Shown here in pieces: positions 47,022-58,562 of a stretch of DNA of 64,000 nucleotides. The stretch lies in contig LNKV01000044.1 in assembly GCA_001465935.1 (NCBI GenBank), forward strand, positions 271,709 to 335,708, written 5' to 3'. This DNA is from Clarireedia homoeocarpa (Eukaryota > Ascomycota > Leotiomycetes > Helotiales > Rutstroemiaceae). A program made the translations under genes and the position numbers. Below the pieces are notes generated by a model. It had not been told where the DNA came from. It saw only the letters and a program-made list of their open reading frames with translations, and did no database searches. Position 1 is the stretch's first letter. Every line of letters begins with the position of its first letter.

Positions 47022-47908
47022 TTGTTTGTGGTTTTTTGGTATTTGCAATACTAGCAGTGGGCGAAATAGGGCTCCTTTTGGAGAAAGGCGCTTTGCATGG
47101 TATTGGCGTTTAACGTGGAATGGATCTTGTTTGACGAAATACCGCATGAGCAGGTGATGGCTTTATTGCTTTGGTGTTTTCTTGGTGGGCATACTTTGCC
47201 TTTCATACGGATTATGGTGGACGCTTTGCTTGCCAATAATTGTACAGTAGCCCGGGAAAGATATATTGGAGTGGGAGGATTAGTTTTGGGACGGTGGAGG
47301 TGTGGGATTGAAGGATGAAATGATATCAGCCGTGTCAAGGAGACACGGATCAAAGGAATACTTGGGTATTTTTGACTGGGATAGTCTTGGTTCGAATATC
47401 TTAGAAGGGATGCTACTAAAATGTTCGTTCGTTTTCCTTTAGTTCAGCGGTTTGACTAGAGCAGGGCTTGTAAGAAATGCAACCCTGCTCAAAACGAGGC
47501 TGAAGACCGCTAGTGAGCGAATGGACGCGTCAGCCAATGAAACCTTCAAATGTTACCAGAGTTCTTGGACACGGACCGACGCGGCCTTGTCTTCAACCGT
47601 GTCCAATAACTTTGACCAGGCCAGATACATAAGATCGAAGAAGACGTTGCGCAATTCACTTTCTCTCATTCTTTTGTACATATTTTATTCCCCGATGGTG
47701 ACTTGATACTTCTTTCGAGAGTTAAATACATCACTCGATCCTGCAGCTTAAACAGCAATTGCGACATACATATTCTCCTAGCTGAATGGAGAGCTTGACA
47801 AACGGATAGCCTCTCAATTGGTAAAGACCCCGCGGATCCGAACACAAGCTCGGGCGAGATCAATTGCAAACACGCAAGAAGTCCGGGTTGAAGCGGTACG
47901 AACGAACA
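47022..47908. other. Spacer between PSY2 and ALG5
   Basis: No gene supported. A perfect 8-bp inverted repeat (GAGCAGGG/CCCTGCTC) with a 16-nt loop lies at 47459-47490. Frames at 47097-47318 and 47452-47706 have no domain. Confidence 0.5.
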
Positions 47909-49199
47909 ATGGCTGGGATAGTTGAGTTGCCATTGAGGGTCCTGGGGACTTTGTGGGAGATCGCGCGGAATACACCATTGCCTGTTCTCTTATTGCTGCT
48001 GGTCGGATTGGTTGCAGTTGGGCTCGCATCTGTGGGTCTACTATTTATTCCCTTGATATTTTGGTTGGCGCATTGCAGCGATGCTGATTGATGAATCTCG
48101 AAACAATCATAGTAGAAATTAGGCTAATATTAGAGATTCAGATTTACATTGTATTACTACTTGTTGCGCCAGTGCCCCGATTACCATATCCTTCGGAAAA
48201 GAAATACACAACGATTAGCCCCGGAGGATCTACACATACAAAACCATTAGCCTGCTGGTACGACGGCTGGGTCGCGCATCGCGAAGCTGCATCTTCGACT
48301 CCCGGAAATGCAGGAACGGGCGAAATCGAGCATCCAGAAGTGGAGATGAGTTTGGTGGTTCCCGCGTACAACGAGGAGGAGCGATTGGTAGGAATGCTGG
48401 AGGAAGCTGTTGCGGTTTTGGACGACTCTTATGGTCGCGGAGATGAGAAGAGCAAAGGGATGGGTGGTTACGAGATATTACTTGTCAATGATGGGAGCAA
48501 GGACAAGACGGTCCAAGTTGCATTGGACTTTGCGCGCAAGAATAACTTACATGATATTTTCCGGATTGTGACACTAGAAGAGAATAGAGGGAAGGGAGGA
48601 GCGGTCACACATGGTATGAAGCATGTAAGAGGAAAGTACGCTGTTTTCGCAGATGCTGATGGGGCGAGTCGATTCACGGATTTGGCGAAGTTAGTAGAGG
48701 GTGTAAAGAAAGTAGTTGATTCGGAGGGAAGGGGTGTGGCAGTAGGCAGCAGAGCTTGGCTAGTAGGAAGTGAGGCCGTTGTTAAGGTAAGCTATTCCTT
48801 CGTCTTTATCGTAATTAGATTGGTGTGCTAATTCGAGATATTCAGCGATCCGCCCTCCGCAATGCCCTAATGCACTCATTCCACCTTCTGCTCCGTGTTC
48901 TCACGCCTCCCGCTACGTCTCGTATACGGGATACACAATGTGGCTTCAAACTTTTTACTCGCGAGTCTTTACCACATATCATACCGTATATGCATGCAGA
49001 AGGCTGGATCTTCGATGTCGAAATGTTGATGTTGGCAGAAAGTGCGCCTGGGGGTGGTATCAGAGTTGCTGAGGTAGCAGTTGGGTGGCATGAGGTTGGT
49101 GGGAGCAAGCTAAATGTTATGTGGGATAGTTTAGGTATGGCTTGGGGGTTGGCCGTGCTGAGGGGTGGTTGGGGAATGGGCGTCTGGAAGAGAAGGTAG
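47909..49199 (+). CDS. ALG5: Dolichyl-phosphate beta-glucosyltransferase (Alg5)
   Basis: Transfers glucose from UDP-glucose to dolichyl phosphate at the ER membrane, making the donor for the last steps of N-glycan precursor assembly. Three exons: 47909-48031, 48142-48786 and 48846-49199, giving 373 residues. An N-terminal membrane segment (VLLLLLVGLVAVGLAS then IYIVLLLVAP) is completed by splicing at a GTGGGT donor. The GT2-fold motifs are visible: VVPAYNEEER near 113-122, VNDGSKD, FADADGA with the DXD-like Asp212-Ala-Asp214, and RDTQCGFKLFTR in exon 3. The first donor is the least certain junction; it was chosen because it joins the membrane helix smoothly to APVPRLPYPSEKKY. Confidence 0.92.
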
Positions 49200-49999
49200 T
49201 GAAGAGGAGGACTTTGGGACCGAGCACAAGTATGTTGGTTATAGCCTTGCTGGGGTGATGGGGAGTTTGAGATAGATGTAAAAAGGATGAATGGCTGGAA
49301 TTGGTATTGATATGGTACTTGTAGCTTTTGCATACCCTAGACTTGAACATATAGACATGTTACAATGAATAATATCTGATTTATACTGGGGCCTTGAGCG
49401 TTGCAAGTTGCACCTTGCTTTTAGGGCATGATATAATTGAGGGACTAAATTGGCCGTGAGATGGCTCAACCTTCAATGCACAGGGCACGATAGTGTGCTG
49501 GAGAAAAGTATGTCCTTGTATTTTCAAAATGAAAGACCCAATATGTATCTCCCTTTCGCGGGTACATGTGCTTGTCCTTCCAAAGGCAGGGGTGTTTGCC
49601 CAAGACGATTTCTGCATATTCTGCATGGAATGAGGCTTGGAATATGAGAGGTGACAATAAGGATGAAGTATACCACCTCATGGATAGTGTAGAGCAGATC
49701 GAGAGAGCCGTCTTCTAAACCTTGGCTGCTACTGACAGGATTATTCGGGAACTGCGTATCAAACACCTTGTCTATATCAAATTACCTCTGCTCTAGACAA
49801 ACCATAGGTCTATACCATACTTAATAGCTGGGTTAGACCTCTGCTTCGTGCCTCCTGGATGTGCTTGGAGATGATGTGGGTCTAGAAAATTTTGCAAGAT
49901 AAATTTTGCTCCACCCCTCCTCCTTCTCATGCCCAACAAGCCATCTCAACATATAATATAAATGCAGATAAGGACTGGCACTTCAACAATAGTTGATCT
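49200..49999. other. Spacer before tRNA-Leu
   Basis: 0.8 kb without a supported gene. Minus-strand frames at 49381-49766 overlap one another and show no domain. Confidence 0.5.
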
Positions 50000-50111
50000 G
50001 GCGATCTGGCCGAGCGGTCTAAGGCGGTAGGTTAAGGTGTAGCTTAACATAGGATTGTTCAAAAATCTCCTACTCAGGAAACTGGCGTGAGTTCGAATCT
50101 CACGGTCGTCA
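50000..50111 (+). tRNA. tRNA-Leu (anticodon AAG), with intron
   Basis: Acceptor arms GGCGATC (50000) and GGTCGTC (to 50110) pair. The D arm GCC...GGC, the long variable arm expected of tRNA-Leu, and a T arm GTGAG-TTCGAAT-CTCAC are all present. The anticodon stem GTAGG/CCTAC encloses anticodon AAG at 50034-50036. A 30-nt intron occupies 50038-50067, one base 3' of the anticodon as usual in eukaryotes. Discriminator base A at 50111. Confidence 0.93.
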
Positions 50112-51231
50112 ATAGTTTATTTTTTGCTTTTGCTCCCCTTTGTTGGGAATGACTATTTCGTGCACCGCCACTTGCAATCTTTGGTATCTGTCTAGAAATC
50201 AGCTTGCTTGCGTCAACGCAAGCTTGTTGAGCTTCTCTTCGAAGAAAGGCAAAATTCAAAATTTGATACCTTTAGAGCATCATCGGTATGTGGGCCCCCT
50301 CGGCCCCTCAATGAAGATGGACTAAGCGAATGTCTGTATGCAGGATTGCCGACTCATTTGGTTCTGGCCCGCATTATGTGTTTGATCTTCGGTTCGGGAC
50401 GAGGTCTTCATATGGACGGTAGATGACGGGGATCTGCCACATGCCAGGTACTGAGAGGGAGGTAAGTCAATAGACACCATCTGGCAGCTTCTCGGCAGTG
50501 ATCCTATATACACCACAGCTTGCTGCTGCGAGTCTTGTGATTCCTGGTTAACAGAATGCCAACGATTCGCCGAATAATGACGTTGTTTTCTTTCTTGGGG
50601 TGCAAAGATCGCTCTCCTCGTTCATGAACACCAAGTACATATGCAGCACGCTTAGCCGTGATATAGGCATTTTCACGATATGCCGAGGAGTTGAAATTGA
50701 CGAGGCCACGATCTCAAACCGTCTACTCGTACTGGAGTATAAGATGTTGGTGCCATCCGAAGAGTTAGGGATAACTCAGATAGCGGAAGGTCAAGGTCAA
50801 GTCTGACGAGCGGATGAACAAAAGAGCCCAGGTAACGAGACGTTGGCTTGAGTAAGATACACTTATAGTTACCCGGACAATACGATACCGAAATCGATAT
50901 GACCTGATTCTTGGATCAAGTTCTCTTAAAAGTTGGTTCTTGACTCCATCAGCGACAAGCGTTGTTCGCTATCTTATCTTATCTTGGTCAGAAACTCAGC
51001 CACAGGTTGATGCGGTCCATGCACTTCCTCGTGATTCAGCCTCGCCACACATTGTCGCGTCTTCATCGTAGCCTTAGTCGCAAAATAACTTCATTTCGCG
51101 ACGAGAAGTGAGAGAAGTGAGCCGCATCGTAATTTATAGCCTTACTTGTAACTTGCCATTGCTCAATCGGACCTATTACCGGTGGACGGTGAATTTACGG
51201 CAAAACAAACAACCATAATACTTCCGCAAAA
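50112..51231. other. Spacer between tRNA-Leu and ARP9
   Basis: 1.1 kb without a supported gene. Small frames at 50140-50426 and 50600-50806 have no recognisable features. The last part is the likely promoter of the next gene. Confidence 0.5.
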
Positions 51232-53364
51232 ATGCCACCGTTCAAAGATGAACATATTCTCATTATTGCGCCGGGATCGCAAACGACACTTGCTCAGTTA
51301 GGACTCCCGGAATCATTTACACAAGCGCAGCGCCGGTTTCCCACACGCATGTTCCCAGCTCCTGATGGGAAGACATATGAGCCATACAAGATTCGACCAA
51401 GAAAGAAGGATGCTACAGCAAAAGCCGATACAGAGATGGGAGGAGTTTCAGAGGAGAAACCAGACGAAGAGGAGGAGTTGGAAGAGTTACCCGAGGATGA
51501 TGAGGGTGCTATCTGGCCATTGAAAGGTGCGCGATATTATGCACTCTCTTGGTAATGACAATTTACTAACAAATATTTTAGAGGGTAGAATCGAAAACTT
51601 TCCTGCGTTTTGCGCCTTCCTACAGCATGTTCATAATCAACTATCGCCAACCCTTCATACACCCATCATGCTAATAGCCCAACCCTCATGGACGGCCAAG
51701 AATCACGAGGATCTCACCCAATTTATATTCGAGAAGTTCAAGACACCCGCACTGTGCATTATGGATAGCGCGCTTGCAACATCTTATGCGTTTGGGATCC
51801 CAAATTCAACTATCATCGATGTGGGCTTTGAGAAAATCGATGTTACTGCAATTACAGATTTCCAGATCAGTGGCCGAGGAAACCTACCGGCATCTGGAGG
51901 GGAGGCTATGACTTTGCGACTCATGGAGTTACTCAAGTCGAAAGGCTTCACAAGGGATATGGCAGAGCAGTTGAAAAGAAGTCCGATCTGCGAAATCCTA
52001 CCCTCTGGCACACCCTTACCAGGAACAGAAGAGACTGCGGATATTGTGAGCAATCCTGCCGCGGCTGCTTCTACAGGTGCAACTGCTTCCGGGCCCAATG
52101 TTAAGATTGCGGAAGCTCCCCGCGGCCCCGGACTCAACACAGAGGTCGGAGAAGAAGATGGCATCAATGGCGTTGACGTTACCGAAGAAGATGGTGTATT
52201 GGATGTTGCTAGTATAGTGGCAAGTGGCAAGACCCAAGAATACCTAGCGAAGATAGAAAAGGAGAAAGCAGGAAAGCTATCTAAAAAAGCACAGAAAGAC
52301 AAAGAAACATTGGAAGCAGCGGCGGCGAAGCCAGTTCGACTACCAAATTCGAAAAGACCTCGCGCTACTTTCCACTACGAATCATCACTGCCCGAGCCGT
52401 CTGCTAAACGCGCGAAGTCACCGGAGCCAACTTCAGCGCCTACGGCCAACGAAGCTAATCCATCAACCGAAGAAACCAAAGCTACCGAAGAAGCTCAACC
52501 GCCCACCGAAACAGCCACTGAGTCGGCACCAAGCGCGGATGCCCCCGCCCCTGCCGTCGATGGTGCAGTGGCTCGTGAACAAGCAAAGACAGCTCGTAAG
52601 CAAAAGGCCTGGGAAGAAGAGCATCCAGACCGTATGCGAAGGGACATCGAAATCGGCGTAGAAAGATTCCAAGCAGCTAGTGAAACGTACATGGATGCTA
52701 TTGCGGATACCGTTTATAGAACAATTCTATCTGTGGACGATATTTCAAAGCGTCAAGATGCTTGGGATTCCCTGGTAATTTGTGGGTCGGGGTCCAAGGT
52801 CAGAGGCTTCAAAGATGCTTTAATTACAACTCTCACAAACCGATACCTGATTTCGCCCAGCTCTGCAACTATGTTCATGAGTGAGCTTCCCTCTAACCTA
52901 GCCACACCTTCGGGTACAGGCTCTATGACACCGAACGCTTCGTTCTCCTCAACGCCGCATCCAGTTCCGTCAGCAAGTGCAGTCAATCCGTTGCTTCTTG
53001 CAGCTACTACAGCGTCAAATCCCGCACTTAATCCCAACGTTTCAGTGGCTTCATTTAACGGTGCCGCAAATGCGCAACACTCCTCTCACTCTCAGTCACC
53101 AACTAGCATTAAGGTTGCTAGCCCGCCGACGTACTTTCCAGAATGGAAGAGTTACGAGGAAGCGGTATTCTTGGGATCCCAAATAGCAGCCAAAGTTATT
53201 TTCGTTGTTGATCAAGGATTATCGAAGGGCTTCTTGTCCAGGGTAGACTTCAATGAAGAAGGTCCAACAGCTATTCACCAAGTGTAAGTTCATCCCGCTG
53301 GAATCTAGATGTAGATTACAATTGAAACTCTTACTGACTTTCGGATAGTGGACTTGTATATTAA
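51232..53364 (+). CDS. ARP9: Actin-related protein, Arp9-like (SWI/SNF-RSC)
   Basis: Actin-fold subunit of SWI/SNF-type chromatin remodellers, nuclear. Three exons: 51232-51526, 51582-53283 and 53349-53364, giving 670 residues; the last exon encodes only five residues and the stop. The N-terminus MPPFKDEHILIIAPGSQTTL and the KTYEPYKIRP block resemble filamentous-fungal Arp9. The actin core continues with TPIMLIAQPSW, FKTPALCIMDSALATSYAFG and IIDVGFEKIDVTAI near residues 125-210. A long Glu/Ala/Pro-rich insertion (about 260-380) is likely disordered. The second half of the fold includes LVICGSGSKVRGFKDAL. It ends AIHQVGLVY after splicing. Assignment to Arp9 rather than another nuclear Arp rests on overall pattern. 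Confidence 0.8.
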
Positions 53365-54203
53365 AGGTCTACGAAATGGTGTATGAGGTGTTGATCCGGG
53401 GTAAAGGCAGACTTTCATAGCTAAATGTTACAAACAAAAGTATACCCTCTATTTTATCAACGATATCTTTAGTTTACCGCAAGTCTAATAGCTGGTTGGA
53501 GAGTGGATTTTTCACATTCTCTCTCTGTAAGAAGTTTTTAAAGGAAATCATGAGATTCGAGAAGATTGATGATTGTGTACAAGTAAGGAAGAATTTGGTT
53601 GAAAACAATTCACTCTAAGATTGAGTCGATTATGACCACAAACCTACATCAGATCTCATATGTGTACTGTAATTTTCAAATTTTTTCTTGCCGGACTTAG
53701 GCAACCCGGCAGAGAGTCCATACTTACGGCAGTTTCTTTCCCTTCTTTCCCTTCTTTCCTTTCTTTCCCTTCTTTCATTTACTCCCTCTCTCCTTCCTAG
53801 TCATCATTCGCCATTCTATGCTTACCACTTTGAACTTTATCACAAACCAACTTATGGCAGAGCGCAGCCTTTGGAATAACAGCTAGATGGCACATCAAAA
53901 CGCATATCACGTCGCCCTCGCTTTCCTCTCTTTTATGATTCCCATCGTCCTCTCAGCTACATTCTGAATGGCCTTTATCCTTCAACCTTCCACTTCCATA
54001 CAAGGAGAGCGCCACCAACTATCTAGTCTTGACAAGCCATCCAGTTCTATTTACGCAAGCTATCATTTAGTCCCGTTCTTCTGCAGTCTTCTCCCCGATT
54101 TACGTTGCCACACATTCAACTTTGATTAGAGGTGACTTGATTCACATTCTTTCATAATTCCAGTCATCCAAAGAAGATCAATTGTTTAGGCAGGTCAAAT
54201 AAA
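53365..54203. other. Spacer after ARP9
   Basis: No gene supported. A (CCTTCTTT)-type pyrimidine array lies at about 53737-53778. The rest is the likely promoter of the next gene. Confidence 0.5.
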
Positions 54204-55506
54204 ATGGCACCTCAGAAGACGGTCAAGAAAGCTGCTGCTGTGGTTAAATCGAAGAAAGTGGCGAAAAGGAAGGCAGATGATATCAAAGATGAAGTCGTTC
54301 TTGAAGAAGTCATTTCCCCGTCTACGCTTCCGACAAACAGTCTTGGAACAAGCACAATCGACAGAGTGTTTCAGGTCATCACTATTGACAAGGCCGAAAT
54401 TGGAGAAGGGCTCTTTATGTTACGCAGGCTTGGTGGTCGAAGATACGAGGCCATCAACGTCAGTCAAGTCAGCCACGAGGATATATCTTCAGAGGAAGTT
54501 GCTGAGAGGATCAACTCAATTCCTAGATGTCGACAACTCTTGGAAGCTACGCGTGCAGATCTCAACGATGTCACTTCGAAGTTGAACCAGGCTGTTCATA
54601 GTGCAGGTAAGTTTCCTAATATTGCCCGGCATGTATAAAAAACGTGTAGATGTGTTGTGCTTCGTTACAACTAACACCGATGTGGCAGACGGCACTATCT
54701 TCCGATTCACCAAACTTCCCATCGAGCTACGATATAAAGTCTACGAGTTTGCAGTCATTGGAGAAAAGCCACTGGTTCATAGGCCTTACCATAAGCACAC
54801 GGATGGCCTTGGTCTTGGAATATTGGCTACATGTCATGCTATTTATCAAGAATGCATACCATTCTTCTGGAAGAACACATTCACGGTCAATGACCTGCCG
54901 AAATCATTCCAGTCCATAAAGGAATATTTCATGAGAAACGTCCGTAAAGCTAGTTTCGAATGGTTTGGGTACCGCATGAAGGATCCCCTTACTCTTCAAA
55001 TGCTTCACAAATGCAAGAAGCTTGAGAGTCTTCACATTGTACTCACTGGACATTGCGGCAGTGGAGGCTTATATGATAGGCCCCAGTATCTTTTCCAGGA
55101 TGACCCAAGCATCAGGAGGTTCTGCAAGACCAATGGCTTTGACAGTCTCATTAGCTTCCGCGGATTGAAGCGGGTTACGGTGTCGAGGACTGCGACCACC
55201 TCTAACTACTATGCATCAGCCTCTAAAGCCGAATTCGACACATTCGAGAAGTTTCTGATCATGAAGTTGACTGAGCCGGTACAAGTACCATCCAAAAAGC
55301 GCAAGGTAAACCAGAGGAGTCCCTAACACGATAGGTCATATAGTTGGCTAACCCGCAAATAGGTTCAACCTTCTCCTGATCCATCCCATCAGCCTGGTTC
55401 CAGGAGATCGAAGCGACTATCCACTTCCAAACCAGTCAAGTATGGGCCCCCATCAGATGATGGCCTTGATAAGGATTCCGAGGACATGGACGAGGATGAA
55501 GAGTGA
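54204..55506 (+). CDS. 2EXR/F-box-like domain protein with basic tails
   Basis: Three exons: 54204-54606, 54689-55305 and 55363-55506, giving 387 residues. The N-terminus is Lys-rich (MAPQKTVKKAAAVVKSKK) and may be a nuclear signal. Residues about 40-130 form a first unit I cannot name. From about residue 136, FRFTKLPIELRYKVYEFAVIG and GLGILATCHAIYQECIPFFW match the pattern of the fungal 2EXR family, whose role is poorly known. After the domain come a basic stretch (PSKKRKV) and an acidic end (DEDEE). The final intron is 57 nt with a CTAAC branch site; if unspliced the protein would end 7 residues after KKRK. Confidence 0.75.
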
Positions 55507-55942
55507 TACAATTGATGAAGGTGACCAAGCTGATATGTTAACTATGAGACTTTCTGGTTTAACATAGTGCTTTGGCGGAATACGCAGGTATTTGAAGGAC
55601 GAGCTTCTATGTAGAAAAAGGTAAATGGTCCGCAAAGCAAAATTACAGCTGCTGGTAGCTGGGGGTTTAGGGGGATATAGTCGATATCGTGACAGTTTGA
55701 GCAAAGTTTTTATGTAGTCAGGCGCAAACTAACCCCGGCTTGGGGGGCTTGCAACTATGCGTTGGCGCAGAGCAGATGTATTCAATCGCTTCTTTATTCA
55801 TGGGCACGGAGAACCAGCCATAAAGATGTTAGTAGCTATTAGATGTTAGCAGCATACATGACTTTTCCTCGACAATGTTGAGTGCCATTCCGATAAGTTA
55901 TGTATTTTCTAATAAGAGCGTTCACAGCAACAATTGGACAAT
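55507..55942. other. Spacer before tRNA-Asn
   Basis: 0.4 kb. A minus-strand frame at 55453-55704 overlaps the end of the preceding gene and is probably accidental. Nothing else seen. Confidence 0.5.
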
Positions 55943-56027
55943 TCCCTCGTGGCGCAATTGGCTAGCGCGTTCGACTGTTACTAAACTCGCAATCGAGAGG
56001 TTGGTGGTTCGAGCCCACCCGAGGGAG
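55943..56027 (+). tRNA. tRNA-Asn (anticodon GTT), with short intron
   Basis: Acceptor arms TCCCTCG (55943) and CGAGGGA (to 56026) pair fully. D stem GCGC/GCGC and T arm GGTGG-TTCGAGC-CCACC are perfect. The anticodon stem TTCGA/TCGAG encloses GTT at 55977-55979, followed by A and an 11-nt intron (55981-55991). Discriminator G at 56027. Confidence 0.92.
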
Positions 56028-56317
56028 CATAGAAAATAGCCAGCTGTGCATTTCTTTTGGTCTTTGTGACGCCATAACATTTCTCATCTTCGATCTTTAA
56101 TAGCGAGATGAGACATTTTTTGTGCATTGTAGGGCTTCGAGACAATGCCTGCTAAAGTGATTTTAGTGTGGGGTACACTCTGCTAGCTCGTGGTCTGTGC
56201 TTCCATGTTTGAATAGCTTCAAGAATTCCCACTTGCTCAATGCAAATAATATATCCTTTGCTCGAAACTGCTTCATCCATCAGTTAATTTTCTACTTTTG
56301 TGACTAAGGCACCTGAT

Positions 56318-58082
56318 ATGTCTGTCGATGGTCAATCGCCGCGCAGAGGCTCTACGCCGTCAATATCCACCCCAATTCTCCCACCCATATCTTCACTTCC
56401 TCAAAAGCGCGTCCTAGAAGATGATCACCAGCCCGCAGTATCATCGCCACTCAACCCAGATTTCAAATCTCAGAAAACCGGCGAAGAAACTCCAGGAGTA
56501 CGCGAAAGAGCTTCTCGAGCCAAAAAGGAATCACTCAAGAAAAGGGAATCTAAAGGAGTTTCACTTGCGCCGGACAGCAGTGCTAGGGCCACCCCAGATC
56601 CAAAAGCAAGCTCTTCAAGCAAGAAGAAGTCGGCAGCCAATGTTGTCACACCTCTCAGATACAAGATACCTCCACCAAAAATAGCAGACTTTGATGCGCC
56701 TCGAGGACCGACGCTTGTCCCATCGCATACAAAGGTTGCGCCTGATGGCACTGAGATCCAGTTTCACGAAACAACAGACCAGTAGATTTACCATCCTTTG
56801 CAACAAAACAGAGTCTAAACTTACATTTCCCAGTGTCTACAACAAGAAAAATTTCCGTTATACTCGCGCCATAGCAGATCCTAAATTCCCTTCCATTCTT
56901 TACTATCGACAAACAGAAACCGCACCTTTCGACGCGCGATTAAGCTTCGAAGATTCCGCACCGCATATGATGATGGATGAGACGGCAAAGCATATTACAA
57001 CCGACAAGGGTTTCAGAATGGCCAAGGCTAACGTGGGAATAAGGGAGGGCCGATGGTATTGGGAATGTAAGATTACAAGTGGTGTGCCGAAACAAAAACC
57101 CGGAGAGCCAGCCCAAGACTCCCATGGGCACGTTCGTATGGGCTTTGCGCGCAGAGAAGCAGCACAAGATGCGCCTGTCGGGTTCGATGCCTATAGTTAC
57201 GGCATACGAGATGTCGCAGGGCAGAAAGTGTGGATGTCGCGACCAAAAGACTTTTTCCCAGTGGGGGAATCAATCAATGAAGGAGACGTCATTGGGTTAG
57301 AGATTAACTTACCGTCAGAGAAGTTACACCAGAAAATTGTTAGCGGAAATTACAACCCTGCGGTGGATCTTACAGATGAAGATGATGGTGGATATGAACG
57401 ACCGGACATAATACGGGATCGTGTGCCAATTCGTTTCAAAAACCACCTCTACTTCGAGCAAATCGAATATTCTACCTGCAAGGAACTAGAGGAACTGATG
57501 AATCCATCGCCAGTTATTTCTTCCACAGGAGGCGTCAGCACCGCAAGTCAAGACCCCAGTCCAACACATCCTGTTCCTGCGCTCCGCACACTCCCACATT
57601 CCTCCATCAAGATCTACAAAAACGGAAAACTGGTAGGAACGCCCTTCACCAACCTCCTTTCCTTCCTCCCTCCCGCATCCAAACCCGTCCCACAAGTCGG
57701 CGCACGAGAAGGCCTCGACGACGGCATGCTAGGCTACTTCCCTGCCGTATCGGTATTCCGTGGCGGTGCGGCAGAGGTTAATTTCGGCCCGGACTGGTGG
57801 TTCCCTCCTACGACCGAAGAAGACATCGAGATGGGGAATACAAGCGAAGCGCAGCCGCAGGCTAGGATGAGACCCGCGAGCGAACGATACGACGAGCAGA
57901 TCGTGGAGGATGTCATGTATGACTTGATCGACGAGGTTGATTTCTGGATGATCGACGGTGGGGATGAGGGCGTGGGCGCGAAGAAGGATTTGCAGGCTAC
58001 GAACGGGGCGGGCGGAAATGCTGGTGGTTTGGGTCCCGCGGGTGGAGTGGAGATTAAGGAGTTGGTGCAGGATGAGGAGTAG
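56318..58082 (+). CDS. BRE2: COMPASS subunit Bre2/Ash2-like (SPRY domain)
   Basis: Subunit of the Set1/COMPASS complex that methylates histone H3 lysine 4, nuclear. Two exons: 56318-56781 and 56834-58082, giving 570 residues. The first ~125 residues are disordered and Lys/Ser-rich. The conserved region starts at PLRYKIPPPKIADFDAPRGP. The 52-nt intron (GTAGAT donor, CAG acceptor) joins FHETTDH to VYNKKNFRYTRAIADP, restoring a Bre2-type block. The SPRY domain runs about 195-370: AHMMM..., GIREGRWYWECKI, GHVRMGFARREA, YGIRDVAGQKVW. It resumes near KIYKNGKLVGTPF and GYFPAVSVFRGGAAEVNFGP. The C-terminal SDI-like segment EDVMYDLIDEVDFWMID could bind Sdc1/Dpy30. Start chosen as the only ATG with a free upstream stop. 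Confidence 0.9.
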
Positions 58083-58562
58083 ATTGCTTTGTGGCATATG
58101 TAGTGGAACTGGTATTGGGAGGTAGGGAATGTATCATTTTTTGGCTGGAGTTCGTGAGAGGTAATTTTACGAGGGCATTTAAAAAGACTGGTTGGGTTTG
58201 GTGCGGGAGGCTTTACAAACCTTTAATAGCATATCAATGTTTCTGAGCCTGTCGTCTATCTCCTGGTATGTGAAAGATTATGCTGCGGTCTCTACATTAT
58301 CAGCATTATGTATGTTGCATTGAACTTAAGACTCTAGCAGTCGATTTGTGATTGAGTTTGGTTTTCTCATTAAGAATCTACCATATCAACGCATAACTTC
58401 TAACAAATACATTTCAATCGACCTTCCAACTTTGAGCTGCAAACTGACACGCCCTTCCAGAAACCTTATACCGTGTTTAATTTCATTATTATATCATAGC
58501 ATATCCAGGGTATCGTATTCGTCGTATGCCCATTAAAACCATCATCATGACTGATTTGAAAA
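58083..58562. other. Spacer between converging genes
   Basis: 0.48 kb between two converging genes, expected to hold both 3' UTRs. No gene seen. Confidence 0.5.
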
